From Astrothelium macrocarpum (Eukaryota; Ascomycota; Dothideomycetes; Trypetheliales; Trypetheliaceae): a stretch of 64,000 nt of DNA. Position numbers and translations under genes: made by a program. Shown here piece by piece: positions 36,159-47,717 of this stretch; position 1 is the first letter of the stretch; each line of letters opens with the position of its first letter. A model generated the notes under the pieces. The model had not been told where the DNA came from. It saw nothing but the letters and a program-made list of their open reading frames with translations, and did not search any database. Location of the stretch: positions 80,156 through 144,155 of the forward strand of contig JAGEMR010000080.1 in assembly GCA_021030915.1 (NCBI GenBank). The letters run 5' to 3'.

Positions 36159-36925
36159 CCCAGTCTCTGCGGCCGAAACTCATGCCAGAGAAATTGAATA
36201 AGCAATGAATCCACTGGCGTTTGATTTAAACCATAAGAAGTGTATAAAGCTCAATCCAGTGTACACAACTCGATCGGTACATATGTTCGGAATGGCTGTC
36301 TTGTTCTATAATGTCGTATAGGTCTTGCATTGGTCTAATCTCCCGCTTCTGCCATCAGGGGTTGCGGCTGAGCGTCACGCCTTGCCCTTGAACTAGTGTT
36401 TGATTGACTTTTTCTCGCTAAGACCCTTTTGTGATTGGATGATGAAACAGAAAGCGTAATTGATGTCTAGATTAAGATGCCTTTTGGAAATGAAAGTGGC
36501 TGGATCATTATTCGCGCACGAAGCCACGCAATTTCAGGCGCCAGACGGTGTAATAAGAAATATCCATTGCGAAGCCGTGTGGGGTTATCTGGCGCAGGCA
36601 ACAGTTTGTTTACATAAGCATCGATAGCTATCCCCATCACGAATTTCCTACGGAGATTATTAGCACATTGTAGCTGAACAAGAAACATAGGAAAAATACC
36701 TATACGTCGTGAAAGAACGTGCGACGCGATGCTTGGCATGAATACCTGATACTATGCTGCAACTGAGTAGCTTTGTCCGCCTTTACACTTAGGTAAGCTA
36801 TTAGAGATCCAGCCTTGTATCCATAACCCAAACGAAATAACAGAAACCTCCTTCAAGACATATCCGAGAATCTGCAATAATCACAGGAGCTTTGATCCTA
36901 TTGGGAAAGACGTTGATGCGACACC

Positions 36926-39021
36926 ATGTCGGCTTCTGAACATGACATACCACTACCATCGCAACAACCTATCCAGATAGATTTTTTACAGAATCGACAA
37001 GACGATCATCGAAGAGGGAGCGTTAAATATGATACCGGAAAGCAACGGTTCGTTGCTGACCCACCAGATCCATCAAAGCAAATCGTGTCCTCCGACCTGG
37101 AGATTGCACAAAGGGAGACCAAGCTACAACTCGCGAGCACTACTTTAAGTTTCCAAGAAGCAGTAGCGGAGTTGCAACGAAAAAAGAGCAAAGAAACGGA
37201 GATTGCCAAGTTCAACTTGGCCAGTGCACACAACTGGGACGAGGTCAAGCAAATCGTGGAATCGGCCGAAACAGGTTGGGCGAAGGAGGGTTCAGTCTCG
37301 GGAAAGATTCGGAAAGCATTCAGGAAAGTTGGCGAAAATGCAAAGTCAATAGAATCCTTTATTGGTCTTCTCCCGGATGGCAACTATAAGACGTTGTGTG
37401 GTGGGTTGACACTTATACTTACTGTACGCTACACAACGCTTCAATGGATGACATGCTTCTCTGACCATTTTTAGGCAATGAGACGCCACTCTGAGATCGT
37501 AGAGAAGATGGCTGATTTAATGAACGAGCTTCCGGATATCGTCGATAATTGTGAAGAATATTCAAACATATACCCAGGAAGGAACAAATTGCAACAACGC
37601 GTCGAAGAACTGTACATCGATATTTTAGCTGCGCTTGAGGATTTTGTCAAGTGGTACATGCAGAGCACCTTAAGTCTGAAGGCTCCGCATTCCCAATATA
37701 TGGCTTACGAAGTTTGACCTTTTGCAGGGCATCTGACTCGCAGCGTGGTTAGAAATGAAAACTACGGGCAAGCCATCGATCTCCGCATTCGCAACATCAA
37801 GGAATCAAGGGCTCTTTTCCAAAACACTGCCAAAACTTTTCTGCATTGGAGGGTTGAAAGGATGAACAAGATGACTTTAGAAAACAAGGAGATGACTTGG
37901 AAAACAAACAAGACGGTACGAGATACTTACGACGGCGTCGAGAACTTGAAGCATGAGGTAAAAGACGCGAAGGAAGGTGCACTGGAGACCAAGCAAATGG
38001 TAGCGAGAGGATTAGGGGAGATAAATGCGGAAATTGCAAATGGGACAATGAAAATCCTAGGAGAGCTTGCCAAAAATGCGGATTGTAGGTTCCTTGAATG
38101 AGAATGAGCAAACCGGGAAATCAGCACTAACTTGTCACGAAAGGGCAAAATGAAATACATAAATTAAGAGAAGAGCGAAAAGTGTACACCAAGCAAAATG
38201 ATGAACTCAGAAGACGTGTCGACGACACGTCATACAAACCCTCGTCCTTAGCAAAGGTGTTGAACCTGGACCTCGAGACTGATGGGCATTACAATGACGT
38301 TGACAGTGTCCATAGTGTCGGTTTAAGTGAGAAATCGGAGTTCCAGATTCGGTCCAAATGGATTGTGGATAGCACCGAATTCCGTGATTGGGTGCACTCA
38401 GACAGTTCAGAAATCCTCTACGTACAGGGCAATGGCGAACAAGAATCCATCTCTTCAATCTCGTTCATGGCTGCCCTTTTGCAAGTCAAATTGCTCGAGA
38501 GCGAACGTGTGCTTGTACTGCCGTTCTATTGCGGACTCCACGTTGGAGGTCAGTTCAAAGATTCTGATGAGATGAGCGGCCCGTTGATTATGATCAGGGC
38601 GCTACTGGCTCAGATTCTAAATTTGGATGAAATCGACTGGGTCAAAGGTGCAAACGGCTTGCCGTATCTATCCCTGGATCCAAATACTGTCTTGAAATTG
38701 GGAGAAGATTCCTTTTCGACATACGTAAAGGTGGTGAACAATCTTCTTGCTCAGCTACGAAGCCATTACAATGCAATTTTCATTCTTCTGGATGGACTCG
38801 ACTGGTACGATTGGACGTGGGAGCGAGAGATGAGGCGGCTGATAGAGAGTCTATTACGATTGGTTGAGTCCAGAGACGCTGCGAGTGTAGTAAAGGTATT
38901 TGTGTCAGCCGCGACACACTTGAATTCTGTTTCGAATGTGGACAGTAGAATTGTCAGCATTCAGATACCGGAAGAGATATATGGCGAAGGAGATAGCTAT
39001 GAAGAGTTAGCTATAGACTAG
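36926..39021 (+). CDS. DUF7708-type STAND-like protein with a degenerate P-loop
   Basis: Four exons: 36926-37423, 37475-37673, 37728-38084 and 38144-39021, giving 643 aa. Residues ~60-230 resemble the DUF7708 N-terminal domain of fungal NLR-like proteins (FIGLLPDGNYKTLCGGLTLI, then an AMRRHSEIVEKMADL helix). A coiled-coil linker follows (about 240-390). The C-terminal half resembles the nucleotide-binding part of these proteins: SEILYVQGNGEQESISS (442-458) sits where the Walker A should be but lacks the GKS/T, and FILLDGLDWYDW (about 562-573) is Walker B-like. LPFYCGLHVGG and PLIMIRALLAQIL are also family-like. It ends right after the domain, with no repeat region. ATP binding is doubtful. 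Function unknown; a non-self recognition role is only by family association. Splice joins rest on frame and family fit. Confidence 0.7.
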
Positions 39022-39407
39022 GAGAATCTTTCTCACGCTTCTCAGGATTGTTGCTCTTATCTCGAGTCTGTTCTTAGGAGCAGCTATCAGAAGACTGTGT
39101 CTCCAAACGCCCTCGGGCCTCTAAGGTAGGTTCCTCAGAGAGAGACGGAACGGCTATGTACGTTACGAACTAGTACCAAACAGGTAATAGCTACCACTGC
39201 AGAGCAGCTTCCCCCAACACGCACAACTGGGACCAAGTCAGGCAAATCGTCAAGTCCGCCAAAACAAAATATCTTGAGGACCGTACCGCCTCGTGCGCGG
39301 GACCGTGAGAACGGAGATTTCTCCTCTCCAGTCCCGCTTTCGAAGCTCTTCTCTTCACTTCGATACAACATTTTCAAACTTCAATACAATATTTTCAAGC
39401 TTCCGAA
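39022..39407. other. Gap with a DUF7708-gene fragment, upstream of the HNH gene
   Basis: 386 bases. About 60 bases near 39205-39290 are homologous to the first exon of the gene just upstream (listed as a pseudogene fragment). The rest holds the HNH gene promoter. Confidence 0.5.
39205..39300 (+). pseudogene. Fragment of a second DUF7708-type gene (N-terminal piece)
   Basis: In one frame it reads NTHNWDQVRQIVKSAKT, matching SAHNWDEVKQIVESAET of the intact gene (37220-37273); a stop follows soon after. It is too short and isolated to be functional. Confidence 0.7.
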
Positions 39408-40665
39408 ATGGCTTCGACTAATGAACCCGGGATGGAGCTCGACGATCAGTCTCGCAAACGTCTTCTTGAAGAAATTCAGACTTTCCTTTCTGACAGAAAA
39501 ATACGACCGACAGCCTGGGCTTGTCTCTGGCTAGCAGACATAGACCGACTCGAATATCTTCGAAACCTTAGTCGAGACTCACCTACTGCCACACTGAGTT
39601 TGTTCCAACATGTAGAAGATATGGCGGCGATAGTACCGACTTGTACGATAAAAAGCTCAATGTCAAATGACAAGATACTTACATCATGTAGGGACCGAAC
39701 GTACAAGGTCGAGCTCCGTTCCTTCCGATAGCCGCGGGAAGAAAAGATCGAGCAGCGGACAAATTAGAATTGTTCGATCAAAGCGAGAAAGAGAACAAGT
39801 TAGTAGGCTCTAGGATTTTTTCCAATTTATGAAATTTCTTATTAACAATAATTAGTGTCACGAAAGAGACGGTCAAAGATGCGCTATCACAAAAGCCGGT
39901 GAACCAAACGAAGTTGCACATATATATCCATACTCCATGCAGCTCGAGAATTCCGCCGTGAGTAACGAAAGAATATCCTTTTGGGATATTTTACGAGAAT
40001 TTTGGTCTACAAGCCGTATCAACCGATGGTATAACGCAGTATTCCCGCATGGAACGGAGGTTTGCCAAAACCTCATTTGTTTGTCTTCAAGTGCACACAG
40101 TTATTGGGAGAAGGCTTATTTTGCCTTAAAACCCATTAAGCAATCAGAAGACAAGAAACGTCTGGACCTACAATTTCATTGGTTACAGCAAAGCTCTCAT
40201 GTGCAAGGGATCGAAATCTTGAAACTTCCTTCGCTACCGGCCAATTTAGATCGCGGGGCAAATGGTACCAAATTATTCAACTGTGAAACAGATCAGAAGA
40301 TCTGTTCTGGTGCGGAAATTTCTATGACAACGGAGGATCCAGTATCTCGCCCATTACCGGATTGGAATTTGATTGAGATGCAATGGTTTTTGCATCGAAT
40401 AATGGCAATGAGTGGGGCAGCATCTTTGGTTACACCGCCAAATCACGATGATGACAACGATGAAGGTAGTGTCTCGAGTGGTTGGGAAGAAGATGATTGC
40501 ATGGATTTTTCTCAGATGGATTATTTTGCACGGTTTGATTGTACCTCACGGTCAAACGTAATCGCATTGCGTGGCGGAGAACATCGGCCTCAAATGGAAG
40601 ACGATGAAACGGAAGAAGACGAATCTGAAGAAATGGAAAATTCGTGTGCTGTTTTGCATTTTTAG
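39408..40665 (+). CDS. Fungal HNH-nuclease-domain protein
   Basis: Three exons: 39408-39642, 39692-39798 and 39856-40665, giving 383 aa. The last exon opens with CHERDGQRCAITKAGEPNEV, then AHIYPYSM, the start of the HNH domain as found in many fungal proteins of this type. The motif residues are His136, Asn186 and His195 (NAVFPHGTEVCQNLICLSSS, AHSYW), so the catalytic set looks complete. The N-terminal region (MASTNEPGMELDDQSRKRLL) and the acidic C-terminus (EDDETEEDESEEMEN) are low in known features. Exon 2 was placed by frame: it reads SSVPSDSRGKKRSSSGQIR. Cellular role unknown. It is flanked on both sides by fragments of a DUF7708-type gene. Confidence 0.72.
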
Positions 40666-41213
40666 CAGTCGACTCAAAGCGGTTTGCCGCAACACGCTTG
40701 AATTACGTTGCGGATATGGGTGGTAGAATTGTCAGCATTCAGATACCGGAAGAGATGTATGACGAAGGAGATAGCTACGAAGAGCTGGATACATGCTAGG
40801 AGAATCTTTCTCAAAAGAGACGCTTCTGCATTTCAATTAAACTCCATTCCTCAGCGATACTCCGTAGATTTCTGTCCATTTGCAGCCGCTCCAGCTAGAG
40901 TTGAGAGACACTTGCGTAGGAACATCAGTCGTGAGATGCACGTCGAGATAGTTATAGATCATGTCATATGGCTGTTTTGCAGCCTGCTATGAACTGTGCC
41001 TCGTCGATTAATTCAGGATTGGTCAATCAAGGAGAGATGGTTTTGTACCGACATTGCCAACGATTTGGCCGGCCCTCGCTTCACCATGCGCACACTGCTG
41101 CACGGACCATCACGAAACGAAATCCGACCTCAAATCGCCAACTGAGCAAATTCAGCCCCTCTACTTCGACTCATCACATTGATCGCCCATCTTGAACCCA
41201 GAGATACATCACT
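40666..41213. other. Gap between the HNH gene and RPL21
   Basis: 548 bases. The first 150 contain a fragment homologous to the 3' end of the DUF7708-type gene; the rest must hold the RPL21 promoter. Confidence 0.45.
40683..40815 (+). pseudogene. Fragment of a second DUF7708-type gene (C-terminal piece)
   Basis: About 130 bases match 38907-39035 closely, including the tail RIVSIQIPEEMYDEGDSYEE, the stop codon and part of the 3' flank (ggagaatctttctca). It lies 1.78 kb downstream of the intact tail, just after the HNH stop codon. Confidence 0.85.
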
Positions 41214-41904
41214 ATGGGTCATTCTGCAGGTCTTCGAGCGGGGACGCGCTATGCGTTCTCCCGCGACTTCAAGAAAAAGGGTTACATCCCGCTTTCAACG
41301 TACATGAGAACGTATAGGTAAGTTCCGGCTCCGAGAACCAAGAGGACGTCACCAGGATGGGACAGCAAAAGGCTAATTAGGTTACAGGGTCGGTGATATT
41401 GTCGATGTCGTTGCAAACGGCGCTGTACAGAAGGGGTCAGTATTCAAGAATCACTTAATCGAAGCAGCTTTGCACTCCTCCTACCAATCAATCGTCCAAT
41501 AGAGCCAGCGCAAAACACAATTCCAAAAGAACAAAAACCGTAAAGTCATCGGCTAACCAGATAATTCTCTCAACAGCATGCCCTACAAAGTCTACCACGG
41601 CAAAACCGGCGTCATCTACAACGTGACCAAATCCGCCGTCGGCGTCATCCTCTACAAGCAAGTGCGCAATCGCTACATCGAGAAGCGCGTCAACGTCCGC
41701 GTCGAGCACGTCCGGCACTCGCGCTCGCGCGAGGAGTTCCTCAACCGCGTCAAGGAGAATGCCAAGAAGCGGAGAGAGGCAAAGGCAAAGGGCGAGACGG
41801 TGTTTTTGAAGAGGCAGCCTGCCAAGCCGAGGGAAGCGCACAAGGTGTCTGGGGACCTGAAACCCGAGAGCATTGCGCCGGTGGCGTACGAGACGACGAT
41901 TTGA
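41214..41904 (+). CDS. RPL21: 60S ribosomal protein L21 (eL21)
   Basis: Exons 41214-41317, 41388-41435 and 41577-41904 give 159 aa (family about 160). Sequence: MGHSAGLRAGTRYAFSRDFK, RVGDIVDVVANGAVQKGMPY, KVYHGKTGVIYNVTKSAVG and the C-terminal VRVEHVRHSRSREEFLNRVK. The last exon is much richer in G+C than the flanks. This gene (L21e) is another reported neighbour of mating-type loci. Confidence 0.97.
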
Positions 41905-43043
41905 GATATCGAGGGAAGTGATGGGTATTGGGGATTTGTGGTGGAGAGTGGGATGGCATGGGTTCTGGCGCAACATCATTGTCTTTACTGTGGAGGCAGC
42001 TCTTTGTCGATAAAAGACCAATACAGATTTTCTTCCTCCTTGAACCTTTTTGCAAGAGATGAATTGCTCTGCTAGCACACCGTACCCTTTACTCCAAATC
42101 CGGTCTCCTCATTATCCAATTATTGCGATACGAGTGTGCTAATTGCTTAGGCAACAATGTTTGTTCATAGTGCTTGCGATGGCATCCAGTGGAAAGTCTT
42201 ACCAAACGCACACTGGAAGGCGATGTCGGTACACCTAGACAAATGTTGGAAGTCTCTTGATGGCTGTGTTCGTCCTTGCCATTGGTTTTGCACCAACATG
42301 CGAGTATCGTCTCTGGACTATGACAAGTTGGGTAAAAACAAGATTCAGGATACTGGAATCATTATTGGTGCATGTGGATTAATAGGACTCCGGATTAGAT
42401 TAATGGAAAAAGTCAACCCCCGATTAGTTGCCTTGTCAAACGAAACTCTTTGGTTTTCAAAATAATCCTTTCCTCTTGATAAATATCCCCTGCATTGCCT
42501 ATAGAATATTATTCGCATCTGAAAGTGGCCTAGTAATATGTCAATAGCTTTGGTGGCTCATGGTATCTCGCGATATCATGAGATTTCACGCCCCCGCTGT
42601 TAGCTTTTGGGTCAATAACCTGCCTCAAAGCCTTGTTCTCATTGCACGTCCTTTACCAGAAGTAAGCTGAACTTTACAAGACCGGGGTGGAAGACGGTGG
42701 CGTGCCGAACGGCCAATGATCCAACCCTGTCGCTCGCTTACCTTAGATGAGTTCGTTCCATCCCAAAACATTGAGTCACTGATAATCCGAAAAGAGCAAA
42801 GTATCCGAACATTGTACTAATATAACAGGGGCTATGCGTCCATAAATCCGGGCAGCCATTTCCCATTGTCAAAGCTTGTTTGACGACTATTGGTGAGTCA
42901 ACAGATAGATGTACAAATGTGGCTGCTGTGCTTGCGACGATACTGCAGGTAGCCATAGATACTTAAGGTAGGCAGATGCTGTTTCGCGTTGTAGCTGTTC
43001 AATTGATTCTCTGTTCGAGTTCTGATTCATTATCTTTTCTAAC
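41905..43043. other. Gap between RPL21 and the first P450
   Basis: 1139 bases, no supported gene. A 102-codon rightward frame at 42157-42465 shows no family content. Confidence 0.4.
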
Positions 43044-44843
43044 ATGATTGACATATCAACAACTACAATTATCGTTGGAACTACTGCAGCGTTTTTTGTA
43101 GCATACATCATTGAAGCCCCTCTAGACTCCAAAGCATGGAGACCTCCACCAGATGGCATCCCCTGGATCGGCTTACACAATGAATGGTTTGCCAAGTTTC
43201 GAGCTTCTATTAGAGACTGGAAGGATGGTGCTGATGTCATGAAGAAGAGCTATGAACAGGCAAGTAGCATAACATTTACCCTGCCAATTGCTCATCCAAC
43301 CACCAATGCTACTACCGTGTGCTGACCGGTCACTTTAGTATGCAAAACAAGACAAGCCTGTCGCTACTTGCAATTTCACCTTTATCCCCGAAGTCCAGCT
43401 TCCGCAAGCGTGGGTGACCTGGATGATCCACCAACCAGACGACGTGCTCTACAACAAGGTCGTTACTGATCATCTCCTCTCGCTCGAGTATACTTCACCA
43501 ACCAAAGCAGTATACCTGAATCGATATCACGAGGATGTCCTTCGCCGGGATCTCACGCGTCATTTAGGTGATATAACGGAAGGCCTATCGGAGGAGCTCC
43601 TTGCCGGTCTAGAGGAACAATGGGGTACTGACGTCGAGAATTGGAAAGAAGTCGTCGTGTACAAGTCGATTCAGGAAGTCATCCTCCGTGCCTTTACTCG
43701 AGCCTTCGTGGGACAGGAGCTGGCACACAAGCCGCGCTATCTCCGTGCCGTCAAGTCATGGGGTTACGCCCTTGCGATGACGTCGAATATCATACTAACA
43801 CTTCTTCCCAAATTCGTGCAGCCACTGCTTGGTCCTGTGGTCGCTTTTCCTTTGACCGTCACGCTGTGGCGCGTCAACTCGTACCTTTTGCCAATCATCA
43901 AGTCTCGTCTGAAGTCTATGAGGCAAGAGCTACAGAATGGTTCTGATTTGGATGAGGATTCGGAATCACGAGACCTACTCTACTGGCTCATACGCCATGC
44001 CTTGACGCGTGAAGCACCGGCTGAGCTTAAGCCAAAGAATATTGCTGGCCGTCTGAACATTTGTAATTTTGCTGCTTTGCATACATCAAGCATCAACTTT
44101 ACGAATGTTATGTTCAACATCTGTTCTGGGCCGAATGCTTCGTCTTGGATTGAAGACCTTCGTAATGAGGCTCGTACCGTTTTAGCTGCACATGGTGAGC
44201 AGTGGAGTCGTGCTGCCGTTGCGGAGCTATTCATGACTGATAGTGTCATCAAGGAGACACTCCGACATCCCGGCATGGCCGGCCGAGGGCTTAGCAGGCA
44301 AGTCATGAAGGCTGACGGTCTTCACCTACCTGACGGAACTTTCCTGCCCAGAGGTGTAAGGGTCAGCGTGCCCGTTGGACCTATTCATGCAGACGAGAAA
44401 TTTTACGAGGACGCGGAGTCTTTTCAACCGTTTAGATTTGCAGATATGCGAAAACAATCTAATATTCATGAGCCCAACGATGTGGACAAATCAGAAGCGG
44501 ATCATGAACACGAACTTGAGAGAAAAGATGTGGCACGCAAAAGAACAAGCTTGGGTTTGGTAACGCCGAGCAGCACGTTCTTGCAATGGGGTCTCGGTAA
44601 ACATGCCTGGTGAGTAGCTGTTTCGCTATATGGGCTTCCACGGCTAACAGAGACCCAAGTCCAGGTCGCTGGTTCGCAGCCCACAAGCTAAAATTGCTCT
44701 TGGCGATCATCGTGCTCAATTATGAGATCGAGGTACTTGATGAACGTCCTGCCGGGAGATACATTGGTGATACTCCTCTACCACCTTTTGACAAGAAATT
44801 AATGGTTAAGAGACGTAAGTTAGATGAGCAAGCTATGTACTAG
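43044..44843 (+). CDS. Cytochrome P450 (ent-kaurene-oxidase-like fungal type)
   Basis: Membrane-anchored monooxygenase; substrate unknown. Exons 43044-43259, 43339-44609 and 44660-44843 give 556 aa. Intron 1 uses a GC donor (cag|gcaagt), the only frame-keeping choice. An N-terminal membrane anchor (TTIIVGTTAAFFVAYII) is followed by the proline hinge PPPDGIPWIG. The K-helix ExxR is KETLR. The heme loop FLQWGLGKHACPGRW (Cys496) is rebuilt by splicing inside the Cys codon. DGTFLPRGVRVSVPVGPIHA resembles gibberellin-type CYP503/CYP68 enzymes, which is the basis of the name; this is a resemblance only. The I-helix lacks the usual AGxDTT (reads CNFAALHTSSINFT). It converges with the next P450, 71 bp apart. 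Confidence 0.85.
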
Positions 44844-44914
44844 TATACCTTTGCAGTAGTAGATACTGATCTCCACCCAATGTAAATATATCATTGCTCC
44901 CCTTTCGAGATGGC

Positions 44915-46670
44915 TCAAACCCTTTCCTTCCACCTTACAGAGACACTCCTCGGATTCCGCATTGCAAGCAGTAATTCCACACCGCTATCTTTGACCACCG
45001 CCAAAGTCCTCCGTCGCGCATCGTCGAGAGACTCGCCGCCCCTCGGCACCGGCTCCGCAACATGATTTCGAAGTAAGGCAACCAGTGTGGCGACAAATTC
45101 GACTTGCGCAAACTTCTTGCCAGGGCAATTCCTTGCGCCCTCTGCCCAAGGAAAGTACATACCACTAGCTGGCTGGAAGAATTTTTCGGATTCGAGCTCG
45201 GACTTTCCACCTGGACCTGGGTGAGTAATCCATCGTTGTGGTCGCCATTCAAGAGAGTCTTTGCCCCAGCGCTGAGGATCTGTGTGCAAAGTTTGTAGAG
45301 CAGGGATTACTAAAGTATCTGCTGGTAGTGGCAAAGTCTTGGCGTTGATAGTGAGATGTGTTGCCTGTTCTCCGGTGTATTTGGGGATTCCCGAAACAGG
45401 ATTGTATAGACGTACGGTTTCAAGCTGGTCCCTCATTAGTTGACTCTTGCAGATCAATTTCTCTCTCATTTGAGTGACGTACCAACACGGCAAGTGTTCG
45501 CTTGAGTTTTGGAAAGACTTCGCTGTAGATTGGGCTCTTTGAGCTCGATAAGTAGTATTTGAGTTCTTCATAGATCCAGTCTTGAACATCAGGGTTAGCG
45601 ACAAGCAGGAATATACCGTAACAAAGGGAAATGGCTGTTGTGTCATGTCCTGCAAAATTGAAAATGAAGATGTTACCGAGGATTTCATCTTCCGTCAGAG
45701 GCTTCAGTGCGCTATTTTCTCTTGATGCTTCGACCGATGCCCGTACGAGATTGCTGACGAGAGTGCCAGTGCCTGCCTTGCCGGCCCGCACTGATTGTTG
45801 CTCGTCTCTCATTTCCTCTTTCATATAAGTCCGAAAGTAATGGATGGCCCATCCGATTTGTCTCCATTTCTTGCCAAACGGAAGAGTAAACGCATTCAAG
45901 GGAAGGAGTAAAATGGTATAAGCGTTCGACAAGATTATAACAAGCGCATCACGATACGACATGGATTTATCATCTTCAATCTCATTTTTGGAAACGATTG
46001 TGAATGGATAGGACTTCTGGAAAGCGACATAGGCAAGAACATGGAAAGCGACATAGGCAAGAACATGGAAAGCCAAAGTTTTCGTATCGTCTTGAGTAGT
46101 GGTAAAGCCCTGGGATCCGGCAGCGCACCAAGACTCCAACATTTCATTGGCTTGTCTCAAAGCCTCTTCCCACACAAAGGAGCTCTTTTGTTCGTTAAAA
46201 GGCGCAGCCGTAAGCTTCCGCTGCCGTCTCCAGTCCTGACCTTCTGAAGTTGCAATATTTGGCCCGAAGGCTCCCAGCACCTCCATTTGCCACGTCGGCG
46301 TCTTGAAGTCTCGGTTCCTGGCAAATATTTCCGTCACAGCCTTTTCATTAGCAACATGGAGCCAGTTTCTTTTTGGGGTGACAACCATGAATGCATCTCC
46401 GAGCCTAGAATGCACTTTGTAACGATCGTGAAATTCCCAACCAAGACGGCAACATCGTGTAAAAGGGATGGCAAAGAAAGGAAAGTAGCCTGTTATATTT
46501 CGGCACAGTAATTGCAGAGCTATCCAGACTGGGTTGTCTGGTGTCACCGGACTGAATACACAAGGAAGTCCCAGTCCGGATACTTTGACATAGTTTCGAT
46601 AAAGACAATAGCAATTATAAGGTATCAAGGTCACGGGAATGAGGAGTAGAAGATTCAAAAGTACCGCCAT
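44915..46670 (-). CDS. Cytochrome P450 with an internal 8-residue tandem duplication
   Basis: Monooxygenase; substrate unknown. Exons 45483-46670 and 44915-45424 (58-nt intron) give 565 aa. A hydrophobic anchor begins MAVLLNLLLLIPVTLIPYN. I-helix FNFAGHDTTAISLC is canonical. ExxR is LETVR (398-401) and the heme loop FPWAEGARNCPGKKFAQVEF (Cys496) is intact. A 24-bp perfect tandem repeat (46018-46065) makes AFHVLAYV occur twice near residue 207, where related enzymes have a single copy of this helix sequence. An earlier in-frame ATG at 46784 exists; 46670 was chosen because it gives a normal anchor. Confidence 0.85.
46018..46065 (-). repeat. 24-bp perfect tandem duplication inside a P450 gene
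   Basis: Two identical 24-base units, followed by eight bases of a third copy. The reading frame is kept. Confidence 0.95.
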
Positions 46671-47717
46671 TGCGAAATTTGGCTGACCAGGTCTTGACGA
46701 GAGAAGACGTATATAAATATATATGTGCAAAGCCTCAGAAACTGCGCTGAGGTAAGTTTTGGCTGTTTCAAAAGCGCATATCAATTTGCTCTTTTTGATA
46801 TGTTCTTTGCGCTTTGCATTGTTTTACTGTTCTTCTTAGGATATTGCTTGAATGCGGCTAAGGTGCCTACGCCGCATCATGGCGCTGCACGATTAATCGC
46901 CTTAACATAGATCTCTCGATTTAGCCAAGATGTTTGTAACGAGACACTCGTAAAAGTGCTATCCCGGTGCCAATTGTCGCTGGCTGGGTGACATCACGAT
47001 TATGGGATCGTTGTTTAGAATTGGGATGTGCCGATAAATAGCGTCGGGCCATTGGACATGAGTTCTCTCAAGCTACAATAGGAGTAGCAACAAGATGTCA
47101 AGTTGACATCCTCTCGTAGTGTTTTTCTGTTTATAGTTGACTAAAAGCAATGACACTAAAGGTTTGGCTGATGTCACTTTAGCGTGTTTCTTCCGCTGAA
47201 TGTGAGTTGGGTTAAGGCTAGATTGAAGCCAGACTCATCAAAGGTAAAGACGAGGTTGCTTGAGGCTGGTATCCGGCTTGTTAGAGTTTGACCTAGGCTG
47301 GCCAGAGATATAGCTAGTCCAATAATGATATCCATCTCGGTTAACTTATGAGATTCAAGGATAGACTGTTAGGGATTCTGACCATACCAGATGCCAATAT
47401 CGATTGAGATCCAGCTACATCGGCCGCTTTTGGCGTCATTACGCCTGTGTGTACACTCCAAATTGAAATGTCGTGTAACGAATCCAGATGCATCGAGATT
47501 TAATCAACCTGATCGGCTACAAAGGCAGAACATCGGCATGTTAGTGTCAATGGTAGCCCGCAGATAAGGGCAATCTCCGGCCTGGCATCGCAAAGCGGGC
47601 CTGCTACTGTGGGGGCGCCCGATAGCAATCATCGTTTGCTCCACCCTTCCTAACCTACATATCGATCAATATCCTTTTCCCCTTTGAGCGCCTCTTGAGC
47701 AATATATTCCGTTGACA
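46671..47717. other. Gap between the second P450 and the WD40 gene
   Basis: 1047 bases between divergent genes. It holds two promoters; I see no further gene or repeat. Confidence 0.4.

Larger units (their letters stand above)
35070..36925. other. Gene-free stretch with a duplicated 132-bp element
   Basis: 1856 bases between divergent genes. It contains a diverged direct repeat pair (listed separately) and otherwise only short frames. AT content looks higher than in the neighbouring genes. Confidence 0.5.

Noticed and set aside
41488..42078. 196-codon leftward frame opposite RPL21
   Set aside because: Antisense of the RPL21 last exon; composition artefact.
42157..42465. 102-codon rightward frame
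   Set aside because: No family features; isolated in a non-coding gap.
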